From Amphibalanus amphitrite (Eukaryota > Arthropoda > Thecostraca > Balanomorpha > Balanidae): a DNA stretch of 64,000 nucleotides. Made by a program: the position numbers and the translations under genes. The DNA lies in the NCBI RefSeq assembly GCF_019059575.1, contig NW_024881539.1:1240001-1304000 (forward strand), given 5' to 3'. This document shows, piece by piece, positions 11,551-22,354 of the stretch. Within the stretch, counting starts at the first letter, position 1. Each line of letters opens with the position of its first letter. The notes beneath the pieces were generated by a model. That model worked only from the letters and a program-made list of their open reading frames with translations. It ran no database searches and was not told the DNA's origin.

Positions 11551-13701
11551 CAGAACTTTGAGTTACATATGTGTGTTTATGGAAGTGAAGTTATTCAGTT
11601 TGGTCCCAACCTTACCAGATAATCAAGATGACGTTCCGTCGTATCTATCATTTGTATAAATTATTTATCTATGCTATTTATCGACGATTTTCCAAAAAAA
11701 AATCTTAGTTATTTGCTTGAGTGTGTACGGCGTATTCTTCCGTCATCTGAAGTGGCGTTTAAGTATGAACTTTATGCAACAAACTGGTAAATGTATAAGG
11801 ATAATATTCTAACTTCTAGGAGCAAAGGATGGAACAACTGCAGCAATGGTTTAGAAAAGGTCACACTCCCGCCGTCTGCTAGTGCGCCCTTAAGCTCAGT
11901 GTTCAATATCCCTCCTGAACTGTGGTAGGGGGCCACGACGAAAGTCCGGTCAAATATACTGTGCCAGATGGCCATAACTTGTTACCCGGATTCAGAATCT
12001 CGTTAAAATTATAATTTTAATCTTCTATTTCATCGATTCATTCTCGAGGTCGGAGTAGATAGATCGGAGTAATTGTTCCCTGCTGGGTCATAACTCGTTG
12101 ATGACGCCGTACATCGATTAATTGGGCTTTAACGGTGCAAAGGTCAGATTTGAGGTCGGCGACTTTGCCTGCAGACTGAACAAAATAAAAAATGGTTATC
12201 GTTGCTCGGTATTATTCTTGCTTCATGTTTGTGATGCGTCCCGCCAGAAAAGAAGTTATTCAGAATCTGACCCAAGAGCAATGGAAACAGTCGACCTGTG
12301 TCAAGGAAATGAATCCAGTATCCTTTTTTCGGCCTGCAATTTGTCTTATTGAAAAAAAGTCTTCTGAGAATTTTGCAGAAGATGTCGGAGATCAGAATTC
12401 AATTCATTTCAGAAAAGCCTATGCAAATATTTAAATTCCTGTGTCATGGTCGCGGTTAACCCGGCACCGTGCCAAAGTGATGTGCAATTCGTGTGGGCTA
12501 AGATGTGGTTCCCCCAGCTTTCGTCCCATTTGCGCCGTGTCACCACCTGTGCGTTCACTCGTCTCACGTTTCACGCATCGAGTCTAACGAAGTTGCCGGC
12601 TCAATCACAAGTTCTGATCACCCCGGCACGGCTTCGGCGACTTCATCTCTATTTACGATCGCGCCGTCAGTCCCCCGGCGCCTCTGTGAGCGCTCGGCGC
12701 GAGCCCGGCCGCCGGGTTGCAGCCGTCGCCGGCGCCGCGGCCGCGAATCTGGCGGTCTGCAAGCACCGTGCCACTGCGAGCCGCTGCCTATATTGATTTG
12801 GATCCTGTGCCGGGTGCGCGGCTGCTACCTGGCGGCGCAGCGCGGCGGCCGCGGCGGCCGAGGAGCTCAGCCACAGGTGGTCGGGGCAGCGGCACGGCCG
12901 CCGGCCACGGGTGACCTGTGACCAACCCGGCGGCGACTGGCGGCTGCCAGGCCGACCTCTCGGTGACTGCGGTGTCCGGTGTCAGTAGGACCCAGCTCGG
13001 CGTCGGCCCGCGGCAGGTACGGCCCTACGGTCGGGCACGGCGGGCGGAGGGGCGGAACGACGGGCGCGTATCGCCGGCGACGAGCCACAGGTGGCGGCCG
13101 GCGCCGCGCCAACTCATTGATACCGTCTAGCACGTGCTTCCCTTGGGAATGAATGTGTGGTGGGCGGCTAGTGGAGGGATTTAACGGCTCCTTCTGCAGT
13201 GCTAATACTCATTTTCCGCTGACCGCAGCGTGTTAAAGGGAAGCTAAAATTAGTCGCTCTGCTTTTCTTTGATAGCCAGATAATTTCACGCTGAAGTGAT
13301 GAGAGTCGCAGCCAACTCCATCTTTGTGGCGGTGGATGGGGGGGGGGCGTATATGGTCACATCGATTAGTTCCAAAACTAAGAAAGCTAGGAGGACGCTG
13401 AAAAAAGATCGATAGCTTTTCGCAATTATCTTCAAATGGAAAAGTCATTTTCTCCCAGTTCAACGCTGAGGTTACGTAGGTAGATGACTGAGGTCACGTA
13501 GAAGTCAGAACGACGAATTTTCACCGTGAAGTTTTCCCCATTTTGACGATTTTTCACCAATAGTGCTTGACTCGTGAACCAAAAGAGGTTTCATCTAAGG
13601 CTAACAGTTTTGTCTACAGAGGATGAAAACCTCCAAAATAGGTGGATTAAGCCATAAGTTATTATGCAATATTTTAGGCGTCAATTATTGTAGGTTACCA
13701 C
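11551..13701. other. Intergenic with GC/CpG-rich island at about 12640-13130
   Basis: The first kilobase is AT-rich and featureless. From about 12640 to 13130 composition jumps to very GC-rich with many CpG. Overlapping long frames on both strands (for example 12505-12921 plus, 12867-13133 minus) are expected from stop-poor GC sequence and show no domain. The island could be a promoter or unannotated first exon, but no start or splice evidence singles one out. Confidence 0.4.
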
Positions 13702-13959
13702 CAGGGCTGCGGAGTCGGAGTCTGAGTCGGAGTCGGAGTCGGTCGGAGTCGACAGTTGTGACCGGAGTCGGAGTCGGAGTCACCGAAAATCTGTCGACTC
13801 CGCAGCCCTGCTAGGTCTGCGGAGTCGGAGTCGGGAGTTGGAGTCGGTCGGAGTCGACAATTCTGCCCGGAGTCGGAGTCGGAGTCGGAGCTGGTTTTTG
13901 AAAGCCAGAGTCGGAGTCGGAGTCGGAGTCGCCGAAAATCCATCGACTCCGCAGCCCTG
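13702..13959. mobile_element. hAT-type MITE built of GAGTCG hexanucleotide repeats
   Basis: The 258-bp element begins CAGGGCTGCGGAGTCGG and ends with the inverted form CGACTCCGCAGCCCTG. It is flanked by a perfect 8-bp direct repeat GTTACCAC (13694-13701 and 13960-13967). An 8-bp target duplication and a CAGGG terminus are hAT hallmarks. The interior is two lobes, each a run of GGAGTC/GAGTCG hexamers ending in a GAAAATC-TCGACTCCGCAGCCCTG block (near 13809 and 13959), so it looks like a partial tandem duplication of a smaller unit. There is no transposase. Confidence 0.85.
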
Positions 13960-13967
13960 GTTACCAC

Positions 13968-14616
13968 CATTGTGTTCCTCTCGTCGAAACGCGTCGAACG
14001 GAGAATTTAAATTGGAAGGGTCAATTTGGAAATTTGACCTCAGGCTAGGTCACGCCCTGACCAATTCAGTTGCATATCAGTCGATCTTTCCCCGCGCCGT
14101 GCTGGTGGTCTGAGTTTTCCGTGTCGTGCTGGGGGGGGGGGGGGGTGTTACGCCCCCTCGTCTAAATCGGCTGACGGCTCCTGAGCCAGGAAACGTAACA
14201 ACACGCGGTAAGCGGCATTCGAAAGAGGATAAAAATAATGACGGAAATACTTCGGGTCATAGTTTGTTAGGTGAAAGTTCAGGTCACCAGAGGTCATCAA
14301 GGGTCAAATTTTGTTTATCTCAATTGAACTGTAAGGACTACAGGATCGCAATTTTTTTAGAAGCATAACATTATTTGACCTGATAGGCTGAACTTGGGTC
14401 ACCTGGGCCAAAAATTCCACTGACGATGCAAAATTGATGTATCATGTAGGTATGAGACTATCGCTACATGCTTTTTCACCACGCAAGAGAACTGGCGAAG
14501 GCGAACCCCCCACCCCCACCCACCACCCGGCACTAGGCTAAAGGTTAAGAGGCTACGCATTTTCAGGCTATACATATACTGCCTATTACAGAGTGCTAAT
14601 ATGCTTTTCAAATACA
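13968..14616. other. Possible degraded relative of the TTAA elements
   Basis: A G-run with hairpin character near 14130-14155 and a C-rich mirror near 14500-14530 share a GTGCYGGG...GGGTTMCGCC layout. The interior has several AGGTCA/TGACCT motifs, as in the intact TTAA elements. No terminal TTAA could be placed. Confidence 0.3.
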
Positions 14617-14620
14617 TTAA

Positions 14621-15558
14621 CCCTCGCCCGTAAACGGCGATCTGCCACCTTCGCCCATGCAGGGGGGGGGTTGGTGCGACCCCCCCCTTGGCGTTTGAAA
14701 ACGGAGCGTCGTAGAGCTTAGCGGAAAAGACCAACGGATTGCTCTCGCCGAGATCTCGCGATTGGTGGTATATTTTTTGGTCCTAGGTCAACATTTGACC
14801 TACTTTTGACCGGTTAAATGTCAAATTTTCGGAAAAATAGACTTTTTTCAATTTTCCGCGGCGATTGCGGCAAAACGGTGGGAGATATCGACTTGAAACC
14901 TTCACTATCGTGTTCCTTGATCAATTCTCTATCGTTTGGTATGTATTTCGTTTCCCTAGCTCTAAAAATGGCGCGTTGGGAGCGCCGGAAGTCGGCAAGG
15001 TCACAGTCGGCGGCAGAAATTCGAAAAATCAAAATTTAAATTTTTGAAATCTGATTGTATTTTTGGATTTGGGAGGTCCATTTGCTCCCTATAGAAGCTA
15101 ATATTGCTGCATATTCCCATTGAGGTGACAAGAATTAGCAAAATAGTGGTTCGGGCGCTTTTCAAAAATAGAACCGGACGCTGTTCCTCTTGTGACGTCA
15201 TAGCTCCGTGACCTGACCTGACCCGGTCAGGTTTCTTATACCATATGATAGCCAATACTTGCCCCAACATGCATGGGAAGTTTCATCACGATCCATCAAC
15301 CGATGTCCGTACCACCGGCAGGAAACCTCGGGCGTTGGCACTCAGTTTGTGAAAATCCGGCCGGAGGCTGTTCCCTTTGTGACGTCATAACTCCGTGACC
15401 TGACATGACCCGGTCAATTTTTTTTTATCAAAAGATGCGCAAGGTTTGCCCCATAAGGTACCCAAAATTTGGCGGCGCTGCGCGCCGCCGTTTTTGCACT
15501 ATTACCGAAAAACCTCAGGGGGGGGGTTGCACCAACCCCCCCCCTACATGGGCGAGGG
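14621..15558. mobile_element. TTAA-flanked non-autonomous DNA transposon (copy E)
   Basis: 938 bp between direct TTAA duplications (14617-14620, 15559-15562). Termini are inverted: CCCTCGCCC at the left and GGGCGAGGG at the right. Each end is followed inward by a G-run/C-run stem-loop (about 14660-14690 and 15515-15547) with matching loop core TTGGTGC. A second GC palindrome (GGCGGCGC...GCGCCGCC) lies at about 15471-15492. The interior carries two copies of a roughly 70-bp block (about 15165-15232 and 15351-15418) with GTGACGTCATA and TGACCTGACC motifs. No coding capacity. The TTAA target and CCC-leading termini fit the piggyBac superfamily. Confidence 0.75.
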
Positions 15559-15562
15559 TTAA

Positions 15563-16823
15563 TCAAGAACTTCCAGTTCATTCGTGGAATTACTAGCAAA
15601 TTACCTACTGAGTGCGCACCAACCATTGCTATCGACTTTTCATTGATCAAAGGAAACTCGTGACATCCTAGGTCTTCTATCGTATCACGATCTCATCAAT
15701 CAGTGGAATTCGGTTAAATTATTACGCTGTCAATATTTGAACGCTTTCCAGCCCTGTGTTTGGCTTGGCAATAACGGTGCGACACTGACTCTGTCCTCGC
15801 CAAGGACGGCGACCGCTACTGGTAACAGTTGGTGATTGGCTTGGTAGGTATATAGAAGTTAGGTCTAAGACAGATGTACCCTCACACTCAGAGGGTACCC
15901 CACTCAGTAGGTACCCTCACAGCTTACGGATGCATGTTGGTAAAGTGTGGCATGTTTCTTGGCAATTATAGTCGGAAGTGAATAGTGCGAAGTTTAACAA
16001 TTTTTTTTTTTACTTTGACCTGTGCAGGATAGCCATTCTTCGTGTGAATGTTCCACATTTTACAAGACAATATGTGGGTAACAAATACTATTTACCGATG
16101 GATGATAATTATTGTATCGTCCTTCTTCCTAGCCGTTCAGTCCTACATATTTCCTTTTCGCTTTCAAACTACAGTTTTTTAGATAGATGGGTTAAGTGGT
16201 CAGAATCTGACTCATGATCCAGCTTTGTACTGACATACGTAATTTCCCGACTAATTCTCCAAGGGGCGTGATAAAGCATCCACTCCACATTACGAATTCA
16301 TGCAGAGCTTGTTCCTTGGCCTGTTCGACCAGCGCCGCAAGGGCTGTGCTGCCGGGCTGCCCTCTAGCCTGAGCTACCGTATAGGTATAAGTGAACGGTT
16401 TGCTGCACCGTCAGTTGTTAATACTTAGCAATTGGCATACCTGCTTGTGAAAGAACCATAACTAACTATATCAGATAAGACTGGACATGCTGGTTATAAC
16501 ATCCATGACGAATAAGACGTAGTTACGCACGCTAAGGTCAGTTAAAGGAAATATAATTTCACCTGAGCCCAGCGAGCACGCGATATAACTCGTGGATCCA
16601 CAACAGTCCGTATTAACTCGTGTTTCGTGGAGCGCCGGATCAATTTGTCTCAGTTGATCAAGATGTTGAACCAGGCGTTAATAAGACAGGAGTTTGGACC
16701 GCGGTAGTAGCAGCATTTCGTGATAGCTGGACAGAAGGGCGAGAGATTATTGCGCCTCGATGATGGTAGGCTGTTTTAGGGGCGTTCAGCAACTAATTGA
16801 ATAATAAACAGCATAACGATTTC
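15563..16823. other. Intergenic, nothing recognised
   Basis: Unique-looking sequence with no long frame, terminal repeat or RNA gene I could identify. Confidence 0.5.
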
Positions 16824-18254
16824 CTAACCCGCGCCCCGTAGGGGGGGGCCGAAACGGCCCCCCCTGTCCTTTTCGGTCGATATCTCCTAAACCGCTTCAG
16901 ATATCGCCACCAAACTTTCAGGACCTCTCCGGGCATCAATTTTACACATTGTGACCAAATTTTTTTTTCCAGAGGCTATGATAGGTTGGCCACAAATGAC
17001 GTCAGAATGACGTCATGTTCTGTCATTTTCGACCGAAAAAAGACCTTCGCGAGAAGACCTGTCAGGCCTACAGCTTTGAAGATACAGAAAAATGATCAAG
17101 ACATAAAAGGTGTAGAATTGACAGGGCTACAAAACTGGTATCTCGGATTTTTGAAATTTTTGAGTTTTAAACCCCAAAAATCAAAAAAGCATTTTTTTGG
17201 ATATATTAGCCAAAAAATCCAAAAAGTTTTTTGAGTTAAAAAAAAACGGAATATATGTGATAGTACCTACCGTCTTCTATCTACATACCGAATTTCAGAT
17301 CGATACCTCGTTTTTTGGCCAAGTTATAGCGAAAAAAACTGTTCAAAATTGAGGACGTCAAATTTTCAAACTCAATTTTTGGCAGTTCTAGACCTCGTAG
17401 AGCAAAACAAAGACCACCATTAGACTCCCCGTGACGAGCTGCATCGAAACGATACCCATTTTATGCAAAAATATCAACTTTGAAATTTGACCTTATTTGA
17501 CCTGACCTTGACCTGACCTTCACCAAAACGTGACCTAGGCTGGCCCCAAAGGCTGCCTAACCCACATAATCGCATTTGTCATGTAAAATGGACCATAAAA
17601 CATGTATCACACGACACTTTCATATTGTGACCCGGTGACCTGACCTCGCTGTGACCTGACCTGGTATCAGTGACCTCAGATAGCAAAGTATGCTGGGGGG
17701 ATCCGTGCTATCGTAAGTTATATCGGACGTGGCTGCGAAACTTCTCTCGGTACGAAACTTCTCTTGATCGGAAGAAAATCGGAGGGATGAAAAAGAAAGA
17801 GCGGCAAATCGGAGCTACGTTGTACGTAAGTTGTTTCGCAGCGTTTAAATGCCAGTTTTACTACGATTTAAATGCCAAACAGATCAGCTGACCTCGTAGT
17901 ACCATGTCGATAAGGTCGAATTCCCCATACGTCTATAGTGTAAAAGTGACACTTATTGCAAATAGGCTATCAGGGACATCTCCTCCTCTGTAAATTTGGA
18001 GGGATCATGTGTCGGCATTCCCATGTTCGTTTCGGAGTCCATCTGTTCCATTTGGAGCCCGTCAGTTGGCGTCAAGAGTTCGCGCAGCGAGCGCCCCGAA
18101 GACTGCGTCTGCGCACGAGGCTTCGCGATGCAGGAGTATTTTGACGAAATCGCCCTCGCTGCAGAAGAAATAGAGGGACTTGTTGAGAAAGAGGAGGCCG
18201 CAGTGTGCCGACGACTTTAAACTGTACGCCAACGCCAAGACCAAGGCAATCAGG

Positions 18255-19560
18255 GGGCGCTCAGATGATCGGGAGGTTTCAATTGATCAGGGACCCACCA
18301 GGTGACCAGGGAACCCTCTGATAACCAGGGGTCCTTCCAGTAATCAGGGACTCCTTCAATAACCAGGGGCCCCTCAGTAAACGTGGGCCACTCAGGTTAC
18401 TGCAAGAGACAGGAGTCCCTTATAACCAGGGACCGGCAAGGTCTCTCAGGTCCGTTTTTGACAAAGCTGTTATTGACGTCATATGCGAGCCCTTTGCCAC
18501 CAGCAGAGGGCCCTTTCAAGCCTTTTTAGGGCCGTTTAACGTCTCTTGAGTTTCCTTTGAGGCTAAGGGCCTCTTCAGCAGCCGAGGGGTCTTTGAGGCC
18601 TTTTTGAGGGCCTCTTAACGTCAGCTGAGGACCGTTGGACGCCATCTGAGGACCGTTTGGTGCCTTCTGATGGCCAGTAGATGCCAACTGAGGGCTCTCT
18701 GACACCAGCTGAGGGCACGCTGACACCAACTGGGGGCCTCCTGACACCAGCTAAGGGCGCTTTTATATTTGACACGAGCTCAGGGCCCTTTGACGCCCTT
18801 TGAGACCTTCTGAGGTCCGTTTGACGCCAGCAGAGGACCCTTTGGGGTCATATGAGGGCCCTTTGCTGCCTTCTAAGCGGCCTTTGAGGCTTTTTGAGGG
18901 CCGCTTGACGCCACCTGAGGACCGTTGCGGTTGGACTCCAGTTACGGACCGTTTGAGGCCTTCTGATGGCCATTTTGCGCCAACTGAGGGCCCTCTAACA
19001 CTAGCTGGGGGCCCTCTGACACCAGATAAGGGCCCTTTAAGGCCTTCTGAAGTCCGGTTAACGCTAGCGGAGGGCCTTTTGAGGCCAAATGAGGGCCCTT
19101 TGAGATCTTATAAGGGCTCCTTGAGACTTTTGAGGGCCGTGACGGCATCTGAGGACCGTTGTACTCCAGCTGACGACCGTTTGAGGCCTTCAGATGGACT
19201 TTTGGCGCCAGCTGAGGAGGGCTCACTGACACCAGCTGGGGGCCCTCTGACACAAGCTAAGGACTCTTTAAGGCCTTCGGAGGGTCGTTTGACGCGAGCT
19301 CAGGGCCCTCTGACGCAGGTTTAGGGCCCTTTGACGCCCTTTAAGGTCTTCTGAGGTAGGTTTAACGTTGGCTGAGAGCCCTTTGAACCCATCTGAGGGC
19401 CCTTTGAGGCCATCTTGTGGCCCTTCATTTGGCCATCTGAGGGCCCTTTGACACCAGATGAGGGCCATTTGACGCTAACCGAGGGCCCTTCGAGACCATC
19501 TGAGGACCCGGTGACCCCATCTGTGGGCCCTTTGAGGTCTTTTGAGGGCCATTACAATTT
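18255..19560. repeat. Degenerate minisatellite, roughly 24-35 bp unit
   Basis: Two blocks. The first (18255-18440) is based on an ACCAGGGACYCCTTCAGTA-like unit. The second (18490-19560) repeats GAGGGCCCTTTGAVGCC with variable spacers. Units are diverged from each other. The open frames on both strands (for example 18800-19324 plus, with a repeating GPLTPAE flavour) are by-products of the repeat. Confidence 0.75.
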
Positions 19561-19702
19561 CACCACAATACCCCTGGCTGCGCTACTGGGCATTTATGGA
19601 CTCGTATGGGCCTGCTGGGGAACGAGATGGGCCCTCCCGGTCTTTTCAATCATTATTTCAGTTCATTTTACATGGTCTTCGGCGGTCTAAAGATTAGGGG
19701 CC

Positions 19703-19952
19703 TGTAGTGTAGTACCCCTCCCCGGGCCCCCCGCCGGCTGGCAGCGGCGGCCGGAGCCAGTCCGACCTTTAGCCGGCCGGGTCAGGTAACCGGGACGGCC
19801 GCACCGCGGCGCCGCGCCCGGGCCGGCCGGGAGACGGAGTCGGGTGCCCGCCGGCGAGCCGTCGGCAAGGGCGCGGGGCACATTAGTCGAGTTGAATGTA
19901 CACTGTTCAGTCTTGAGTGCGAGTGATGAATGTGTGAGTGCAATACACTACA
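19703..19952 (+). repeat. 5' LTR
   Basis: 250 bp, TG...CA termini, GC-rich centre, identical by eye to 26136-26385. Preceded by target duplication GGGCC. Confidence 0.92.
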
Positions 19953-20400
19953 AGTGGCGACGAGGATGAGATAAGCGGACTGCATTCAAGACGACATGTT
20001 CCAGTCACCGGCGCCACCGGAGTTCCTGTCGCGGCCGGGACAGCGTCCTGGGAGCTGGCGACAATGGTACGAGGACTTCCTGGTCTTCGCTGAGGCCAGC
20101 GGGTGGTTGGACTGGACGGACGGTCGTCGGACAGCGTTCCTGTTGACAGCAGTCGGAGCGGAGGCACGTCGACTCTACCGAGCTGCTGCTTCAGCTACCA
20201 AGCAGGAGAACATCGAACCTGGAGTAAGTGACACTGACGCCGGCGGCGCTGGTGCTGTAATTGTGTCTCAGTTCGATGCTGCTGTAGCTGTTTTCAAGAA
20301 ACTGTTTGAGAGCGATTCTGATGTTCGTTCTGCTCGCTTGAAATTCCGAAAATGCACCCAAGGCCCTGATGAGTCATGCGTGATTTTCCTGGCCAACCTC

Positions 20401-22354
20401 CAGCGGCGTATTTAGAAAATCGCGAAGGGGGGGGGGCCAAGGGTTTGGAGGGCGCCACCTCACCCAAGGAGGGCGCCATACGGTCGCGAGATAAAAAATC
20501 ACTCAACGGGGGGGGGGGGGGGTTGGGAGGCGTTTTTTACCATGCCACCAGTTTTTTTGTTGCGTAACCTCGTATAGGTCGTGCTGCATTGATTTTGCAT
20601 CGTGTGTATTCTTTATACTCCAGGTCACAAAAGGTCAAGTGGTCTTGAAATGCTGCGCCGAAGGCGCGCGAAATTTTTGAAAACAACCTTTTCCTCCGCT
20701 TTTTAGGCACGCCTTTTATACGATCACTGTTCAAAGCTCCTCTCGCTCTTTTACCAAATTTGAAGGTATAAAAAATATCTAAGGTTTGGTCGGGCCGCTG
20801 CCACACAAACTGTATAGAAAGCTTGGCTCATGGGTGTCGATGCATAAAAGTTTATTGGCGGTGGCATATCTACGCACCAGATCACCGTATCGGATTGATA
20901 CCGGAGCGCGAGATGCGTAAACATCATCCAAATTACCTTAGACCAGCCTTCATAGCCTTCTCACAGGTGCATACAGTGTACCCACATAACCAGTTTCAAT
21001 CACCGAAACTTCAGATGCCTACTATTGCGGCCGAACCTGTTGACAATACTTAATCGTAATACATATAGATGCCACGATGCACGTAAAGTAGGATCAATCC
21101 GTTAAGACCAAAGACGTGTTTTATGCATCGTAGAGCGTAGATAGTTTTGGTAGGTATAGGTACTTCATTCATTGTGCTGAATGCACGTTCATTTGTGGCA
21201 GTTTTCACAGGCAAGACATCAACTATGTGCAATAGAACGACTAAGTTGAAGAACATGCCAAAGGAGTAAATAAATGATAGGAGGGCAGCGATCAACGGAT
21301 GTTGCCAATAGGTAGAAGGGCTGCGATCCACAGGAGGGCGCTAATAGGTAGAAGAGCCCCGATCAACATCCCGAGTTTCGACAGTAGGGCACCGATAGGT
21401 AGGAAGTTGGCGAGCAGCAGGAGGGCGCCAATGGATAGAAGGGCAGCGATCAACAGGAGGGCACCAATAGGTAGGAGGGCCCCGATCAACAATCAACAGG
21501 AGGGCGCCACCAGGTAAGAGGGTGGCGAGGAACAGGAGAGCACCAATAGGAGGGTGGCGATCAACAAGAGGTCGCCAATAGGTGGGAGGGCGGTCATCAA
21601 CTGCAAGTCGCCAATGAGCGGAAGGGTGACGATTAAAATGGGGGTGGCAATGGTGAGGAGGGCGCCTTTGCTCAAGAGGATGACACGAACAGGACGGCGT
21701 CTGTGCGGAGGGCGCTGGTCAACAGGAAGGTGCCAGTAGATAGGAGGGCGGTGATCAACAGGAGGGTGCCAGTGGTTAGGAGGGCGGCGATCAACACGAG
21801 GGCGCCAATAGGAGAAGGGCCCCGATTAGCATTCAACAGGAAGGACTAGGGAACCAATAGGTAGGAGGGCGGCACTGAACAAGAGGGTGCCAAAAGGGAG
21901 AAAGGCGGCCTTCAAAATTTCACATGAGGGCGCAATAGGTAGAAGAGCGCCAATAATTATGAGGACGCCGATCAGCAGAAGGGCGGCAATGTGTAGCAGG
22001 GTGGCGACCTACAGGAGGGCGCCTTCGGGTGAGAGGGCGCTTATTTACAGGACAGCGGCTTACATAGGCGACCACCGTTACGCTTAGAGAGCTACAGCCT
22101 ACAAATGTGGTTGGAGGGCGCCCGAGGGAGCCCTCCAACCGTATTTGGAGGGCGTATTTGGAATGGGCGTCCTCCGAGGGCGCCCTCCATCCGTATTTTC
22201 CCTGTAAACACATTCGCGATTGGAGGGCGCCCTCCAGTCGCGATTGTTTTTCGATTCGATTATATCACAATTGCATTTGCGATTGGAGGGCGCCTTCGGC
22301 GCCCAAGGGGGGGGGGGCCATGGCCCAGTGGCCCCCCCCCTGCCTACGCCCCTG
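20401..22354. mobile_element. hAT-like non-autonomous DNA transposon inside the LTR element
   Basis: The 1954-bp insertion starts CAGCGGCGTATTTAG and ends CTGCCTACGCCCCTG, imperfect inverted termini of the CAGSGGCGTA type. It is flanked by a perfect 8-bp duplication CCAACCTC (20393-20400, 22355-22362). CAG termini and an 8-bp duplication indicate hAT. Poly-G runs sit just inside both ends (about 20427-20436, 20508-20522 and 22307-22317). The interior is non-coding, and about 21275-22260 is a minisatellite. It must be younger than the host LTR element. Confidence 0.8.
21275..22260. repeat. Minisatellite inside the hAT-like element
   Basis: Tandem units of about 20-30 bp around AGGAGGGCGCCAATAGGT and GCGATCAACAGGAGGGCG, degenerate and of variable length. 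From about 22105 units change to TTGGAGGGCGCCC. Short open frames on both strands (RRAPIGRRAP-like, ALLPIGALL-like) are artefacts of the repeat. Confidence 0.75.

Noticed and set aside
12446-13133. Several overlapping frames in the GC island upstream of 13.2 kb
   Set aside because: Expected by chance in CpG-rich DNA; more likely a CpG island than a gene.
18800-19324. 174-codon frame with repeated GPLTPAE-like units
   Set aside because: Falls wholly in a degenerate minisatellite, also open on the other strand; no start context or domain.
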